Positions 1-7,758 of a stretch of DNA of 33,165 nt are shown here, in pieces (position 1 is the first letter of the stretch; every line of letters begins with the position of its first letter). Where the stretch lies: positions 1-33,165 of the forward strand of contig JAAESG010000112.1 in the NCBI GenBank assembly GCA_024229615.1, read 5' to 3'. The notes under the pieces are model-generated. The model had not been told where the DNA came from and did not search any database. It worked only from the letters and a program-made list of their open reading frames with translations. Both the position numbers and the translations under genes were made by a program. This DNA is from Gammaproteobacteria bacterium. GTDB taxonomy: Bacteria > Pseudomonadota > Gammaproteobacteria > GCA-001735895.

Positions 1-16
1 CCGGGCCTTTTTTTTT
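1..16 (+). terminator. Right half of a truncated rho-independent terminator
   Basis: The window opens with CCGGGCC followed directly by nine T residues, which looks like the descending arm and U-tract of an intrinsic terminator. The ascending arm lies outside the window, so this is inferred. It would end an upstream + strand gene just before phaA and leaves almost no room for a promoter of phaA after it. Confidence 0.4.
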
Positions 17-30
17 ACAGGAAATCAAAA

Positions 31-1209
31 ATGACTGATGTTGTAATAGTAGATGCTGTACGTACGCCCATCGGCGCTTTTGGCGGCGCTTTATCTTCGC
101 TGCCCGCGAGCCATATGGGTGCTCTGGTGATCAATGCGCTGCTGGAGCGAAATAAACTCGCCGCAGATCAGGTGGATGAAGTCATCCTCGGGCAGGTACT
201 GACCGCCGGAACCGGACAAAATCCAGCACGACAGGCCTCTATCGAGGCAGGACTGCCACAGGAATGCCCTGCAATGACAATCAACAAGGTCTGCGGTAGC
301 GGACTCAAGGCGGTACAACTGGCAGCCCAGGCGATCAAGTGTGGTGACGCCGATGTCATTATTGCCGGTGGTCAAGAGAACATGAGCGCTTCGCCTCACG
401 TGTTACCGAAATCTCGTGATGGGCAGCGCATGGGTGACTGGCAGTTGCGCGACACGATGATCGTCGATGGTTTGTGGGATGCGTTTAACGATTATCACAT
501 GGGCGTTACCGCGGAAAACATAGCCAAAAAATACCAGCTATCGCGTGATGATCAGGATGCGTTCGCGGCTGCCTCACAGCAGAAAACCGAGCAGGCGCAA
601 AACGATGGTGTCTTTGATAACGAAATCATAGCAGTAGAAATCCCGCAACGTCGTGGCGATCCGGTCGTGTTTGACCGTGATGAGTACCCCAAAGCAGGCA
701 CCAACGCCGAGGGTCTGGGTAAACTGCGACCGGCCTTTGATCGTGAAGGTACCGTTACTGCGGGTAATGCCTCCGGCATTAATGACGGCGCGGCAGCATT
801 GTTGGTGATGAGCGCCGACAAGGCGGCGGCATTGGGTCTCGAACCCCTGGCAACTATCAGCGCTTATAGCAGTGCCGGTGTCGATCCAGCCATCATGGGA
901 ACAGGTCCGATTCCGGCTTCGAAGAAATGTCTCGAAAAAGCCGGCTGGTCGGTTGGTGATCTCGATCTGATCGAATCCAACGAAGCCTTCGCAGCGCAAT
1001 CGATGTCGGTAAACTGCGACATGGAATGGGATACCAGCAAAGTAAATATCAGTGGTGGTGCGATTGCGTTAGGGCATCCGATTGGCGCCTCGGGCGCGCG
1101 CGTGCTGGTCACCCTGCTGCACGGGATGAAACGTACTGACGCGAAGCGTGGTCTGGCGACACTGTGTATCGGTGGTGGCCAGGGTGTAGCACTTGCAGTC
1201 GAAAGATAA
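31..1209 (+). CDS. phaA: Acetyl-CoA C-acetyltransferase (beta-ketothiolase)
   Basis: This thiolase condenses two acetyl-CoA to acetoacetyl-CoA, the first step of polyhydroxybutyrate synthesis, and can run in reverse in degradation. The 392 residues match the usual length of biosynthetic thiolases. The nucleophile is Cys88 in NKVCGSG; the catalytic His349 lies in GHPIGASGA and Cys379 in CIGGGQG, close to the numbering of the Zoogloea enzyme. AGGA at 19-22 sits eight bases before the ATG. The reductase gene phaB follows after 42 bp on the same strand, so the two are probably one transcript. The family is certain; the biosynthetic role is inferred from the neighbours. Confidence 0.93.
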   Translation: MTDVVIVDAVRTPIGAFGGALSSLPASHMGALVINALLERNKLAADQVDEVILGQVLTAGTGQNPARQASIEAGLPQECPAMTINKVCGSGLKAVQLAAQAIKCGDADVIIAGGQENMSASPHVLPKSRDGQRMGDWQLRDTMIVDGLWDAFNDYHMGVTAENIAKKYQLSRDDQDAFAAASQQKTEQAQNDGVFDNEIIAVEIPQRRGDPVVFDRDEYPKAGTNAEGLGKLRPAFDREGTVTAGNASGINDGAAALLVMSADKAAALGLEPLATISAYSSAGVDPAIMGTGPIPASKKCLEKAGWSVGDLDLIESNEAFAAQSMSVNCDMEWDTSKVNISGGAIALGHPIGASGARVLVTLLHGMKRTDAKRGLATLCIGGGQGVALAVER

Positions 1210-1251
1210 AGTCCAAATAATCAAGTAACCAACAGCTAAAGGAGAAAAGTC

Positions 1252-1974
1252 ATGAGCCGAGTAGCTCTAGTAACAGGCGGTACCCGTGGAATCGGTGAAG
1301 CCATTTGCCTGGCATTGAAAGATGCCGGATATACCGTGGTCGCAACCTATGCGGGTAACGAAGAAGCAGCAAATAAATTTAGCGCCGATACCGGCATTAA
1401 GGCCTGTAAATTCGACGTTGGCAATTATGATCAATGCCAGGCTGAAGTCGCAAAGATCGAAAGCGAAGTGGGGCCGGTCGAAGTTTTGATAAACAATGCC
1501 GGCATCACGCGCGATGGCACCATGCACAAAATGAATTTCGAGCAGTGGAATGCGGTAATCCAGACCAACCTGACCTCGTGCTTCAACATGTGCCACGCCG
1601 TGCTGAACGGCATGCGCGATCGTGGATTTGGTCGTATTGTCAACATTGGATCGGTTAACGGACAGGCCGGTCAGTATGGACAGGTTAACTACGCCGCCGC
1701 CAAGTCGGGTATCCATGGATTTACCAAGGCCCTGGCTCAGGAAGGCGCAGCCAGGGGAATTACCGTCAACGCGATCGCACCCGGTTATATCGCCACTGAG
1801 ATGGTGCGTGCGGTGCCTGAGAACGTTCTGGAGAAAATCGTTCAGCGAATTCCGGTTGGTCGCCTCGGTGAAGCCAGTGAAATCGCACGTGGCGTTGTAT
1901 TCCTGACGTCGGACGATGCCGGTTTTATCACCGGTTCAACCCTGTCCATCAACGGTGGGCAACACATGTACTAG
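1252..1974 (+). CDS. phaB: Acetoacetyl-CoA reductase, NADPH-dependent SDR (first copy)
   Basis: This enzyme reduces acetoacetyl-CoA to (R)-3-hydroxybutyryl-CoA, the monomer used by PHA synthase. It is a classical short-chain dehydrogenase of 240 residues: the cofactor motif TGGTRGIG is at 8-15, NNAG at 81-84, and the catalytic triad is Ser134 (IGSVNGQ), Tyr147 and Lys151. NGQxGQxGQ after the serine is typical of PhaB and separates it from FabG. A good ribosome site (AAGGAG) precedes the ATG. It sits directly downstream of phaA and before a terminator. A second reductase of the same family lies at 7759-8505, so the two may differ in expression or substrate. Confidence 0.9.
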   Translation: MSRVALVTGGTRGIGEAICLALKDAGYTVVATYAGNEEAANKFSADTGIKACKFDVGNYDQCQAEVAKIESEVGPVEVLINNAGITRDGTMHKMNFEQWNAVIQTNLTSCFNMCHAVLNGMRDRGFGRIVNIGSVNGQAGQYGQVNYAAAKSGIHGFTKALAQEGAARGITVNAIAPGYIATEMVRAVPENVLEKIVQRIPVGRLGEASEIARGVVFLTSDDAGFITGSTLSINGGQHMY

Positions 1975-2085
1975 CCCACGTTTCTCACCACTCTTCTACT
2001 GCGACGATGGGATGCAGGCCCGTTTTTCCGTCCCATGGCGTTGAAGTTCGCCTGTATAGAGTAAATCGGCATTAAATGGTCGAAC

Positions 2086-2120
2086 AAAAGCCGGGCCTCG
2101 AGAGAGGACCGGCTTTTTTA
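2086..2120 (+). terminator. Rho-independent terminator of phaAB
   Basis: AGCCGG-G-CCTC, loop GAGA, GAGG-A-CCGGCT forms a stem of about ten pairs with one mismatch, followed by a run of T. It lies 115 bp after the phaB stop and would end the phaA-phaB transcript. Confidence 0.85.
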
Positions 2121-2402
2121 GTTTGAGTCAGGCCGAGCCATTTTTCTTTCTCGCCAGGTTTTTCTTGAATTTCGAGTCAGCGGAGCAGTGCCTTCAGTAA
2201 TGCAGTTTCCTGCATAAACCATCAATTGGGAAGTATGATCGCGCCTTTACTGGTGTTTTTATCAGCCTGTGCTCTGGACAGTCGATGAACGTCGGATTTT
2301 GGTAAGCTGGTTACCGTCCATCTGAGCAATTCGGCTTTAAAGGTAAGCGGCATTTAGCAGGAGTAATGCAGGGCAGGAAGCACCGTTTGAAAATATATGC
2401 TC
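2121..2402. other. Intergenic stretch without recognisable gene
   Basis: The DNA between the phaAB terminator and the end of the minus-strand regulator gene holds no open frame that I recognise, no tRNA and no clear promoter. It marks the boundary between the PHA genes and the accessory patch. Confidence 0.5.
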
Positions 2403-2654
2403 TTACTCTTCCGTCAAATTGTGACTGTCTGCCGCACTCAGGTCGAGTCCATAAGCGGATCGCATTTGCTTGATGAATTCCAGCGTCTCAGCACCAAAGG
2501 GGGATTGTCCCTCAAAGCTGTGTAGTACGATCCCTTCAATGAGGTCTCCCATCCCTATCTCATTTCGTGCTGCGATAGCTTTCAGGACTTTAAGGATTCT
2601 TTTTTCAATGCGTACGCCGGTCTGAACGCGTTCGATCTTCTTGAGGTTAGTCAT
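2403..2654 (-). CDS. Small ribbon-helix-helix type regulator (putative)
   Basis: A protein of 83 residues, not recognised as a named family. Its first half fits a ribbon-helix-helix fold: a short strand (RVQTGVRIE), a basic helix (KRILKVLKAIAARNE), a turn (IGM) and a second helix (GDLIEGIVLHSF). Such proteins bind DNA as dimers through the strand pair. The open frame reaches up to 2702 inside a palindrome, but ATG at 2654, or the adjacent in-frame GTG at 2657, is preferred because AGAAGG lies 9-12 bases upstream. It is divergent from the EamA transporter gene with a 28-bp perfect palindrome between them, which suggests it represses itself and the transporter. Function is inferred from fold and context only. 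Confidence 0.6.
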   Translation of the reverse strand: MTNLKKIERVQTGVRIEKRILKVLKAIAARNEIGMGDLIEGIVLHSFEGQSPFGAETLEFIKQMRSAYGLDLSAADSHNLTEE

Positions 2655-2691
2655 CACTGGATAATACCTTCTTGGATTTTTCTTGTAAATA

Positions 2692-2719
2692 ATTGGTACC
2701 ATGGTACCATGGTACCAAT
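2692..2719. promoter_or_regulatory. 28-bp perfect palindrome of tandem 8-bp boxes, likely operator
   Basis: The sequence is identical to its reverse complement over 28 bp, with its centre between 2705 and 2706. It is built from three GGTACC cores spaced exactly 8 bp apart (GGTACCAT, GGTACCAT, GGTACCAA). MetJ-type ribbon-helix-helix repressors bind tandem 8-bp palindromic boxes in this way. It lies between the divergent starts of a ribbon-helix-helix-like gene and an EamA transporter gene, where it could control both. Confidence 0.6.
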
Positions 2720-2743
2720 CGGTTCGAAAGAAAATATTTACTC

Positions 2744-3652
2744 ATGGCAATCAGCATTCAGATGCAACAGATATCGAGTACGGTGTCAGATAATGTCAAG
2801 GGCATACTATGGGCGCTGCTCGCTACAGCATTGTTCGCAATAGTTGCCGCTATGGCGAAAGTTGCCGTCAAAGAATATCATGTTCTGCAAATCCTCTTTT
2901 TCAGGCAGGTTTTAGTCTTTTTGTCCTGTCTGCCATCGATCGCAAGGTCATTTCCTGGAAGCCTGAAAACCCAATACCCAAATATTCATGCGTCACGCTT
3001 GCTCGGTGCATTCGTTGCTTTGTCTTGTAGTATCTGGGCAGTTGCAGTGCTTCCGCTGACCACAGCGATAACATTGGGGTTCGCGCAAGTATTTTTCGTC
3101 GCTTTGCTTGCATTGAGCCTGCTGAATGAATCCGTCGGCAAACATCGAATTGTTGCGGTTGTAGTGGGGTTCGTTGGTGTCGTGATTGTTATGCGCCCAG
3201 GTGTTGAGGGAATGGTCGATATATACGCCCTTATTCCTATCTTAAGTGCGCTCGGAGCAGCCGTCGCAGTTATCTCGGTTCGCAAACTCTCACAAACTGA
3301 ATCAACGGCTACGCTGCTTGTTTATCAATCCGTGTTTGTTGGAGCTTTAGCGGGCGTGCCTCTTTTCTGGTTATGGGTAACCCCGGATTTAAACGGGATG
3401 ATACTTTTGCTGGCAATGGGTGTTCTTGCCACAGTTGCGAATTGGATTGGTGTCAAGGCACTTCGTCTGGGCGAGGCGAGCGTTGTTGGAAACATTCAGT
3501 ACATGCAACTGATCTATGCGGCAATCCTGGGCTTTTTCCTGTTCAGTGAGGTTCCTGATAAATATACGATTGTTGGTGCAGCCATTATTATCGGATCATC
3601 CATTTACATATTCCATCGCGAGGCTATATCAAAGAAACAAGAGTCGATTTAA
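2744..3652 (+). CDS. EamA/DMT-superfamily membrane transporter
   Basis: This is an inner-membrane permease of the drug/metabolite transporter superfamily, 302 residues with about ten hydrophobic segments in two EamA repeats. The first repeat has the typical stretch MRPG near the end of its fifth segment; the second ends in a helix and a short basic tail. Members export amino acids, nucleotides or other small metabolites; the substrate cannot be told from sequence. The open frame begins at 2693 inside the palindrome, but ATG at 2744 is chosen because EamA proteins start just before the first membrane segment. The ribosome site is weak. The divergent regulator at 2403-2654 is the likely controller. 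Confidence 0.8.
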   Translation: MAISIQMQQISSTVSDNVKGILWALLATALFAIVAAMAKVAVKEYHVLQILFFRQVLVFLSCLPSIARSFPGSLKTQYPNIHASRLLGAFVALSCSIWAVAVLPLTTAITLGFAQVFFVALLALSLLNESVGKHRIVAVVVGFVGVVIVMRPGVEGMVDIYALIPILSALGAAVAVISVRKLSQTESTATLLVYQSVFVGALAGVPLFWLWVTPDLNGMILLLAMGVLATVANWIGVKALRLGEASVVGNIQYMQLIYAAILGFFLFSEVPDKYTIVGAAIIIGSSIYIFHREAISKKQESI

Positions 3653-3674
3653 CGACAACAGTGTGTTCCATTGA

Positions 3675-3951
3675 ATATCCTGGGCGCAACGCTTGAAGCG
3701 AGTTTTCAAAATTGATATTACAACTTGGGAAAGATGCGATGGCGCCGTCAAAATGATTGCCTGGACGTCGGATCGCAGTATCGAAGACCCCGCAGTGATA
3801 CCCAATGCACTCGCTGCGCTCGCGGGGCAGGCTCTCAGCAGATACTTGCCCAACTTCTGAGAAAACGGAATCAAAAGAATTCAACCCGTTACCCGAGAGC
3901 AGGGTACCGCCCCATTTGGGTTTGTTCGGGCGGCCGACGAGATCAGTTTGA
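3675..3951 (+). pseudogene. Decayed C-terminal remnant of an IS91-family transposase
   Basis: Frame one from 3675 to the stop at 3858-3860 reads ISWAQRLKRVFKID, then WERCDGAVKMIAW and IEDPAVI. These resemble the C-terminal part of IS91-type transposases, where WAQRLKRVFNID, a CGG-containing zinc-like motif and IEDPAVI are usual. After a frame change, 3883-3951 reads NPLPESRVPPHLGLFGR, matching the family's usual last residues (LPESRAPP..GLFG). The stop, the frame change, the lost cysteine and the missing N-terminal two thirds mark it as dead. No element ends were found. The match is from memory of the family and needs a search. Confidence 0.55.
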
Positions 3952-4179
3952 CTCTGTCAACTCACCAAATTGCTGTGAGCAAATGTAGTGGCAGGCAACC
4001 GGCATGCCCGGTGGCTGAGATTTGGCGGGATTGGCCGGCGGCAAGCAGCAATTTTTGGCATATCGGTGGAAATCAGTCAGATTGCGGGTGCCCCAGGGCC
4101 GGGCTGTGTTGTGAATCGCTTTCTTTTCATGGTGGAACAAGGTAAATAGGGTGTTAATTCTTTCTATATTTTCCGGTGG

Positions 4180-4353
4180 ATGTTGATACTGTTATCGGCT
4201 GCATTGATGATCGGGTTGGTGATCATTGGAGCCGGGTCGAACAGCGTGGGGGCACTTTTTGAGGGCCAGTTACATAAGCGCATCTTCGCATTGGCTGAGC
4301 TGACAATGAATATCAATCAGAGGAATCAACATCCAGGTTGCATTGTGCGGTGA
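4180..4353 (+). pseudogene. Possible Flp/Fap pilin-like fragment (weak)
   Basis: A 57-codon frame begins with a hydrophobic segment (LLSAALMIGLVIIGAG) followed by SNSVGALFEG, which resembles the C-terminal half of short Flp-type pilins. The conserved N-terminal part (normally ..EYA/G..) is missing, no ribosome site is visible, and the end of the frame runs antisense to the TPR remnant. It is best read as a fragment or as chance resemblance. Confidence 0.2.
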
Positions 4354-4475
4354 AACACGCATGGCATAGTTGATCCGGGGCAGTGCATCGGCAGGTCGAT
4401 CGGTGCAACAATAAATCTGTGCAAGGTAAGCAAGGGTATTCGGATCATTAGGCTTTAACTCGACCGCTTTGAAAC
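4270..4475 (-). pseudogene. C-terminal remnant of a TPR-repeat protein
   Basis: Reading from 4475 down to the TAA at 4270-4272, the frame gives FKAVELKPNDPNTLAYLAQIY and then RPADALPRINYAMRVSPHN. These are two helix pairs of tetratricopeptide type with the PND/PHN turns common in adenylate-cyclase-linked or sulfotransferase-linked TPR proteins. There is no start codon in a sensible place and the upstream DNA is not coding, so only a piece of the gene survives. The parent family cannot be fixed. Confidence 0.5.
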
Positions 4476-4706
4476 TCGGTATCGGAAATGCTTGCCGTTT
4501 TGCCGACTTGAACCGGCAAGCGGCAACCCTCCAGGTATTACTTCGTGCGAGCCATCGTCTATTTTGGCGTATGGAATAACAATCTGTAGGTTACCTGAGG
4601 GGGTTGCGCTGGGAAAAGTGCCCTCGGCGTTCCTCGTTGTTCATTTGGGATAACCAAACGACAGGCCACATGGCCTTGATCTGACATTTTCCTGAAGCCC
4701 CGAATA
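4476..4706. other. Non-coding tail of the decayed region
   Basis: No gene is recognised between the TPR remnant and the thioesterase gene. A short inverted repeat (CTTGCCG...CGGCAAG, about 4491-4520) is present. The whole stretch 3653-4706 looks like eroded accessory DNA. Confidence 0.4.
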
Positions 4707-5120
4707 CTATAACTGTGGAGGGATAGAATAGGTGCCGGTAGCGTGAGCGACGATCTCCTCGTCGCTATAAATCGAAACTTCGACGACCGCGAGGCGTTTG
4801 CCGAGCTTTATGATATTGCCCTTTGCCACCAGGTCGCATTCGCTGGGCTTGCGCAGAAAATTGATGTTGAGACTGGTGGTCACCGCGAGCTTCATTTCTC
4901 CCAGCTTGCTCAACACGACTGCGAACATGCAGACATCGGCGAGCATCATCATGAAGGGTCCGGCAATGGTGCCACCCGGGCGCAGCGATTTGCTATTGTA
5001 GGGCAGGACTAATTCAGCCTTGCCCTCGTCAATGTCGCGCAGGTAAATACCGGAATCCGCGGCCGAAGGTAACTCTGCCTCGATGATTGCATTGAATTCT
5101 TTGGTCGTGACTTTACTCAT
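4707..5120 (-). CDS. PaaI/DUF4442-like hot-dog thioesterase
   Basis: A 137-residue single hot-dog domain protein. The central stretch LRPGGTIAGPFMMMLADVCMF corresponds to the long helix and preceding loop that form the acyl-CoA site in PaaI/YiiD-type thioesterases; the following strands (LNINFLRKP, VEVSIYSDEEIVAHATGTY) are also typical. It probably hydrolyses an acyl-CoA ester. It lies downstream of phaE-phaC on the same strand, about 250 bp after the phaC stop, so it may adjust 3-hydroxyacyl-CoA or CoA pools, but co-transcription is not shown. A TCACAGG...CCTGTGA hairpin at 5136-5156 lies in its leader. Confidence 0.75.
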   Translation of the reverse strand: MSKVTTKEFNAIIEAELPSAADSGIYLRDIDEGKAELVLPYNSKSLRPGGTIAGPFMMMLADVCMFAVVLSKLGEMKLAVTTSLNINFLRKPSECDLVAKGNIIKLGKRLAVVEVSIYSDEEIVAHATGTYSIPPQL

Positions 5121-5373
5121 GGTGAAAAGATTTAATCACAGGAGTCATCCCTGTGAAAGGCCGTTTTTATGTGTTGTTTTATAAATCTGAACTATGGAAC
5201 GGAGATTTGATAGCTGAGCGTGTTCGGGATCCCGCTTGTGCGTGCCCCCGCGTGTGCAGGGGGCTACATGAGTCGAACCGTGCCTTTGATTTACTGATCT
5301 GGGAGTCTGTCGGGGTTGGTTTCCCATCGCCGCAGCAGATTCTCCCTAAATCCGGTACTCCTTAGAAGGAGTA

Positions 5374-6441
5374 CTAGCTGCGTTTGTTCAGCCATTCTGA
5401 TATTGCCGGGGTTACCGTTGCTTGCGCCTTGCCGCTGACATAAATACCGATGTGACCACCGGGGAAGGACAGTTCGGTATAGTCCTTACTGCTGATCAAC
5501 TTGGGTAAAATCTTTGATGCTGCCGGTGGCACCAGGTGATCCTGCTCTGCATAGATATTTAATACCGGTAGCTTGAGGTTCTTCAGGTCGACGTCGTGTT
5601 TGCCGATCTTGAGTCCACCTTCCACGAGTTTGTTCTGCTGGAAGAAATCCTTGATAAACTGCCGGAACGCTTCGCCGGCCTGATCGGGGCTGTCGAAGAT
5701 CCATTTTTCCATGCGCATGAAGTTTTTGACGTTCTTTTCATCGCTGATGATGTCGACCATGGAAACATATTTCTGCCCCATCAACTGGAACGGTTTCAGG
5801 TTCAGAAAAGTCCAGTTGAGCATTTCTCCAGGCAAATTACCCATCGCATCGACGATTGCGTCAATGTCCATTTGTTGTACCCAGTGACTCAACATATTGT
5901 CCGGAGTCTTGCAATCTACCGGTGTCACCATGGTGACCAGGTTTTGCACCTTGTCCTGGTGCAAAGTGCTATAGCACAGGCTGAAGACACCACCCTGGCA
6001 AATGCCGAGGATATTGACCTTGTCGACACCATGGCGTTCACGCATCACGTCGACGCAGCGATCGATATAGCCGTTAATGTAGTCGTCAAGTGTCAGGTAT
6101 TTATCCGCCATATCCGGGTAGCCCCAGTCGATCAGGTAGACGTCCTGTCCGGTATCCAGCAAGCCTTTTATGGTCGATCTGTTTTCCTGGATGTCGGCCA
6201 TGTAGGGACGGTTTACCAGTGCGTAGACGATCAGTGTTGGTATTTTGTTTTGTACAACACCGGTCGATGGCTGATAGCGATACAGTGTAAGCTTATCTTC
6301 ACTGTAGATTTCCTGACGCGGGGTAACGCCAGCTGAAATTTCGTCGGCATCGAGCAGATTCTTAACGCCCTGGCTCAAATTCTGGTTGAATTGCACCAAC
6401 TCATCGACCAATTGGTCGGAACGAAACGGGATATTCGACAT
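5374..6441 (-). CDS. phaC: Class III poly(3-hydroxyalkanoate) synthase catalytic subunit
   Basis: PhaC polymerises (R)-3-hydroxyacyl-CoA on the surface of cytoplasmic PHA granules. At 355 residues it matches class III synthases, which need the partner PhaE. The alpha/beta-hydrolase triad is complete: Cys148 in the lipase-like box GICQGG, Asp301 in AEQDHLVPP and His330 in GGHIG, one residue off the Allochromatium vinosum numbering (149/302/331). It starts four bases after the phaE stop, so the subunits are translationally coupled. A short hairpin (5355-5374) overlaps its stop but lacks a U-tract. Confidence 0.96.
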   Translation of the reverse strand: MSNIPFRSDQLVDELVQFNQNLSQGVKNLLDADEISAGVTPRQEIYSEDKLTLYRYQPSTGVVQNKIPTLIVYALVNRPYMADIQENRSTIKGLLDTGQDVYLIDWGYPDMADKYLTLDDYINGYIDRCVDVMRERHGVDKVNILGICQGGVFSLCYSTLHQDKVQNLVTMVTPVDCKTPDNMLSHWVQQMDIDAIVDAMGNLPGEMLNWTFLNLKPFQLMGQKYVSMVDIISDEKNVKNFMRMEKWIFDSPDQAGEAFRQFIKDFFQQNKLVEGGLKIGKHDVDLKNLKLPVLNIYAEQDHLVPPAASKILPKLISSKDYTELSFPGGHIGIYVSGKAQATVTPAISEWLNKRS

Positions 6442-6445
6442 GATA

Positions 6446-7606
6446 TCAGGCTCCTGCTTTGGCTTTGTTTACGGCGGCTTGCTTTTTCACCACGGCGTCA
6501 GGTTTTTTCGCCGGTGCTTTCCTGGCGACAGCTTTTTTACGTGATGGGGCAGTTTTTGCTGGCGCGCGTTTGCTAGCTGGTGCGGGCTTGGTAACTGGCG
6601 TTGCTTTCGCCGCGGGTGCAGATTGGGGTTGCTTTAACATCGCCCTGATGTCCTTGATTTCATTCCTCAATTCGATATTGTCACGCCGCAGTTGCTGCAA
6701 ACGCATCTGCATGGTGTCGACTTCGCGAGTGTTCGGCAGATTCATCGCACGCAGGAAGTCGTCGGTGATTTCGCTGTAATGCTTTTTCAGAATCATCAGG
6801 CGATTGACCATGTTGCCGTAGAGCGCCTGGTACTCCTCGCTCATTGCAAACTCGGCGTAGTGCTCTTCACTGATTTCAACCCACAGGTCATAGATCTGGC
6901 GCAAGGTCTTCGGAGTCGCTTCGCCATCTATTTTTAACAGGCGGGCCTGGAAACCCTGAATCGATTCGGAGGCCACACGCAGGAAGGCCTGATTGAACTC
7001 GAAGTTAGCCTGGTGGTATTCGATGCCCAGCTGAATTCCTTTTTGTTGCTTCTCCTGGGGTTCACGGAAATAGCCAACACCCGGTGAAGACAGGATCTTG
7101 CCCATTGGGTCAATGGCTTCGCCCATGTTGAATACTGAGGTGTTCATACCTGGTAGCTGCCACGCGGCCTGGTTCATCGGAGTGAAAGCGTCGGCCATCT
7201 GTTGCCAGGACTGTGTCGGATTAAACCACTGTTTCATGAAATCACCGAAAGCGGTGCTATCAAATCCAGGTACACCGGAAAACTGCTGCATCGATTGTTT
7301 GATCTGCTCCATCCATTGGTTGACCGCTTCGACCGGGTTGGCGCCGTTGGTCATGCCCTTGCTGATTTGCTCGGCCATGGAAAAGTATTCCTTGCCCATG
7401 TCGATACATTTCTGCATTGCCTGCTGGATATCGGGTTGGGTTTGAGCTTGACAAGCCTGGCGCCAGAGTTCAAAACTTTGCGACCATAGATCAGACTGAC
7501 TGGCATTGCCGCCGGCATTACTCGATTTGGCCATATCGCTCCAGGCGCCAACGAATTGCTGTTGCGCCTTGAGCCACTGATCTGCCCAGGGATTGCTTTC
7601 GCTCAT
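6446..7606 (-). CDS. phaE: Class III PHA synthase subunit PhaE with a basic Ala/Lys/Pro tail
   Basis: PhaE is the non-catalytic partner that activates PhaC. The N terminus (MSESNPWADQWLKAQQQF), the WFNPTQSWQQM region and a C-terminal coiled segment (MQMRLQQLRRDNIELRNEI) match the family. The frame opens at GTG 7648, but ATG 7606 gives the usual PhaE N terminus and 386 residues. The last 57 residues (330-386) are an Ala/Lys/Pro tail with 16 Lys/Arg and a single acidic residue, including PAKTAP and KAPAKK. Such tails resemble histone H1 and the DNA-binding ends of PhaF and PhaM, so this PhaE may tether granules to the nucleoid (inference). Confidence 0.93.
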   Translation of the reverse strand: MSESNPWADQWLKAQQQFVGAWSDMAKSSNAGGNASQSDLWSQSFELWRQACQAQTQPDIQQAMQKCIDMGKEYFSMAEQISKGMTNGANPVEAVNQWMEQIKQSMQQFSGVPGFDSTAFGDFMKQWFNPTQSWQQMADAFTPMNQAAWQLPGMNTSVFNMGEAIDPMGKILSSPGVGYFREPQEKQQKGIQLGIEYHQANFEFNQAFLRVASESIQGFQARLLKIDGEATPKTLRQIYDLWVEISEEHYAEFAMSEEYQALYGNMVNRLMILKKHYSEITDDFLRAMNLPNTREVDTMQMRLQQLRRDNIELRNEIKDIRAMLKQPQSAPAAKATPVTKPAPASKRAPAKTAPSRKKAVARKAPAKKPDAVVKKQAAVNKAKAGA

Positions 7607-7654
7607 GTGGATAACTCGTTCAAATTTAGAAAGATATGAGCCTAGCACAGACTA

Positions 7655-7667
7655 TTGTGCACTGCAA
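7655..7667. promoter_or_regulatory. Putative PhaR box upstream of phaE
   Basis: TTGTGCACTGCAA contains TGC-ACT-GCA, fitting the TGC-N3-GCA pattern reported for PhaR operators. The identical 13 bases occur in front of the second reductase gene (8559-8571, opposite orientation). Its place about 50 bp before the phaE start suits a repressor site. Confidence 0.5.
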
Positions 7668-7697
7668 CAAAAATTGCTTGAACAGATTCAATTTGGC

Positions 7698-7724
7698 ATA
7701 AAAAAACGGGTTCTGAAACCCGTT
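7698..7724 (-). terminator. Rho-independent terminator after the second reductase gene
   Basis: On the minus strand AACGGGTT, loop TCAG, AACCCGTT is followed by a run of T. The 8-bp perfect stem lies 35 bp beyond the reductase stop and separates that transcript from phaE-phaC, implying that phaE has its own promoter. Confidence 0.85.
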
Positions 7725-7758
7725 CTATTATGCCTGCGGATGGATCAGGAATATTGCT

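Noticed and set aside
3725-4145. Other open frames in the decayed region as intact genes
   Set aside because: They are short, in conflicting frames, overlap the transposase remnant, and show no complete domain.
5355-5374. Hairpin GTACTCCT/AGGAGTAC overlapping the phaC stop as a terminator
   Set aside because: No T-tract follows on the minus strand and the stem is short.
5596-6336. 246-codon + strand frame opposite phaC
   Set aside because: Antisense shadow of a clearly functional phaC with complete catalytic triad.
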